From: Acanthochromis polyacanthus
Lineage: Eukaryota > Chordata > Actinopteri > Pomacentridae
Direction: 5' to 3'
DNA: 64,000 nt
NCBI RefSeq assembly: GCF_021347895.1
Contig: NC_067131.1
Location: forward strand, 31,467,411 to 31,531,410
Shown here: piece by piece, positions 44,331 through 64,000 of the stretch
Numbering within the stretch: the stretch's first letter is position 1
How the letters are laid out: each line of letters begins with the position of its first letter
Position numbers and translations under genes: made by a program
Notes under the pieces: model-generated
The model's input: the letters and a program-made list of their open reading frames with translations, nothing else
Database searches by the model: none
Told to the model about the DNA's origin: nothing

Positions 44331-45033
44331 TCCAGTTGGTTTCTACTGAAACTAACAGGATTGTTATGACTGAGAATCTACACAGATGTCATTAAAATTA
44401 GAGCGCTTTTTGTAATTTCTTGCGTGAATCTTCATTTATCTTTGGCTGGTTGGGAGAAAACCTTGAAGGCGTCTTCTTCTTTGTTATCTTGTTCATTAAG
44501 CTGTTGAACTGGATCTTTATGTTGGGGACTAAAAGCTGCTTAATACATTTAAATCAGTGAATATCTGTGATGTTTTGCTCTCAGTCACACCAAACTCAAC
44601 ATTTTCTTGTCTGCTCACTTTTATGTGACTAACCTGGAGACTGAAGACATCATTAATGAAATCAGCTCAGATATAATGTCAGATATTCCTGTTTTTAAGA
44701 TGTTAAACGGACAGAAAGAGCTCTAGAGCAGCTGGTTTCCCTGAAGAAGCTTAATTTAATGTGTTTTCTGCTTGTTGTTGCAACAGATCGGAATAAAACG
44801 CTCTAATTTTACTCCCTGAATCCATTCTTTCTGCAGCGTTCTTTGTTCCCGACATGAAAATCTGGATGGGATGTGCAGACGTCTGAATATTGGCAAAATA
44901 AACCCGATAAAGGCGGTGATTTCCATGAATCCCAACTAAACAAACACACCCTAACACACAGCCCAGGTAAAAATAAACATGTAGATAATGTGCAGTGACA
45001 CTCAGCAGCTTGGAGGAAGACGAAGGTCGGTGG
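44250..45033 (-). other. p4ha1 3' UTR and flank
   Basis: The 3' UTR of the minus-strand p4ha1 gene should run down from 45033. An ATTAAA variant signal is present on the minus strand at about 44754-44759. I saw no strong AATAAA close by, so the transcript end is uncertain. Confidence 0.35.

Positions 45034-64000
<18,967 letters not shown>

Overview
This window reads as nuclear DNA of a ray-finned (teleost) fish. The evidence is spliced vertebrate genes with long, AT-rich introns, embedded in a typical teleost mix of mobile DNA: a Rex3/RTE LINE, L2 LINEs with an ATTGA-repeat tail, Tc1-like DD34E transposons with IR/DR ends, hAT and Harbinger-like elements, a Penelope-like remnant and a tRNA-derived SINE. 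No bacterial, organellar or viral gene was seen.

The layout is four gene bodies. (1) mpst copy A, minus strand, 2356-2944: only the first coding exon is visible, and any second exon would lie left of the window. (2) mpst copy B, plus strand, 17648-18236 joined to 20421-20719: a complete 295-aa 3-mercaptopyruvate sulfurtransferase with the CGSGVT active-site loop. The two copies are head to head, and their first exons are a mosaic of identical and divergent blocks. (3) rab40b, plus strand, six coding exons from 24660 to 37248 (273 aa): a Rab-like GTPase with a SOCS box, a CpG-rich 5' end and three short uORFs, the last overlapping the main start. (4) p4ha1-type collagen prolyl 4-hydroxylase alpha subunit, minus strand, 64000 down to 45034: the C-terminal catalytic half, with two mutually exclusive 71-nt exons at 61204-61274 and 56790-56860. 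rab40b and p4ha1 converge tail to tail.

Most of the rest is nested mobile DNA. The 14.7 kb between the mpst copies holds a minus-strand LINE (about 3822-9220) broken by a short plus-strand LINE fragment and by a Harbinger-like element that itself carries an L2. Next comes a plus-strand LINE split by a 4,053-bp element with about 420-bp terminal inverted repeats. The p4ha1 intron at 46478-54327 holds a three-layer stack: a minus-strand Rex3, containing a Tc1, containing an L2. The intron between the two alternative p4ha1 exons holds a second Tc1-like element with a hAT inside it. rab40b introns are mostly free of recognisable transposons but carry long degenerate tandem-like arrays.

The genes have no obvious shared pathway: sulfur transfer and H2S production (mpst), ubiquitin-ligase adaptor GTPase (rab40b), collagen hydroxylation in the ER (p4ha1). 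The most biologically interesting features are the p4ha1 exclusive exon pair with a long pyrimidine tract before the second exon, the converting mpst pair, the rab40b uORF arrangement and the unassigned 4-kb inverted-repeat element. Exon borders come from reading frame and GT/AG sites, and gene names from remembered family sequences. No search or alignment was run.
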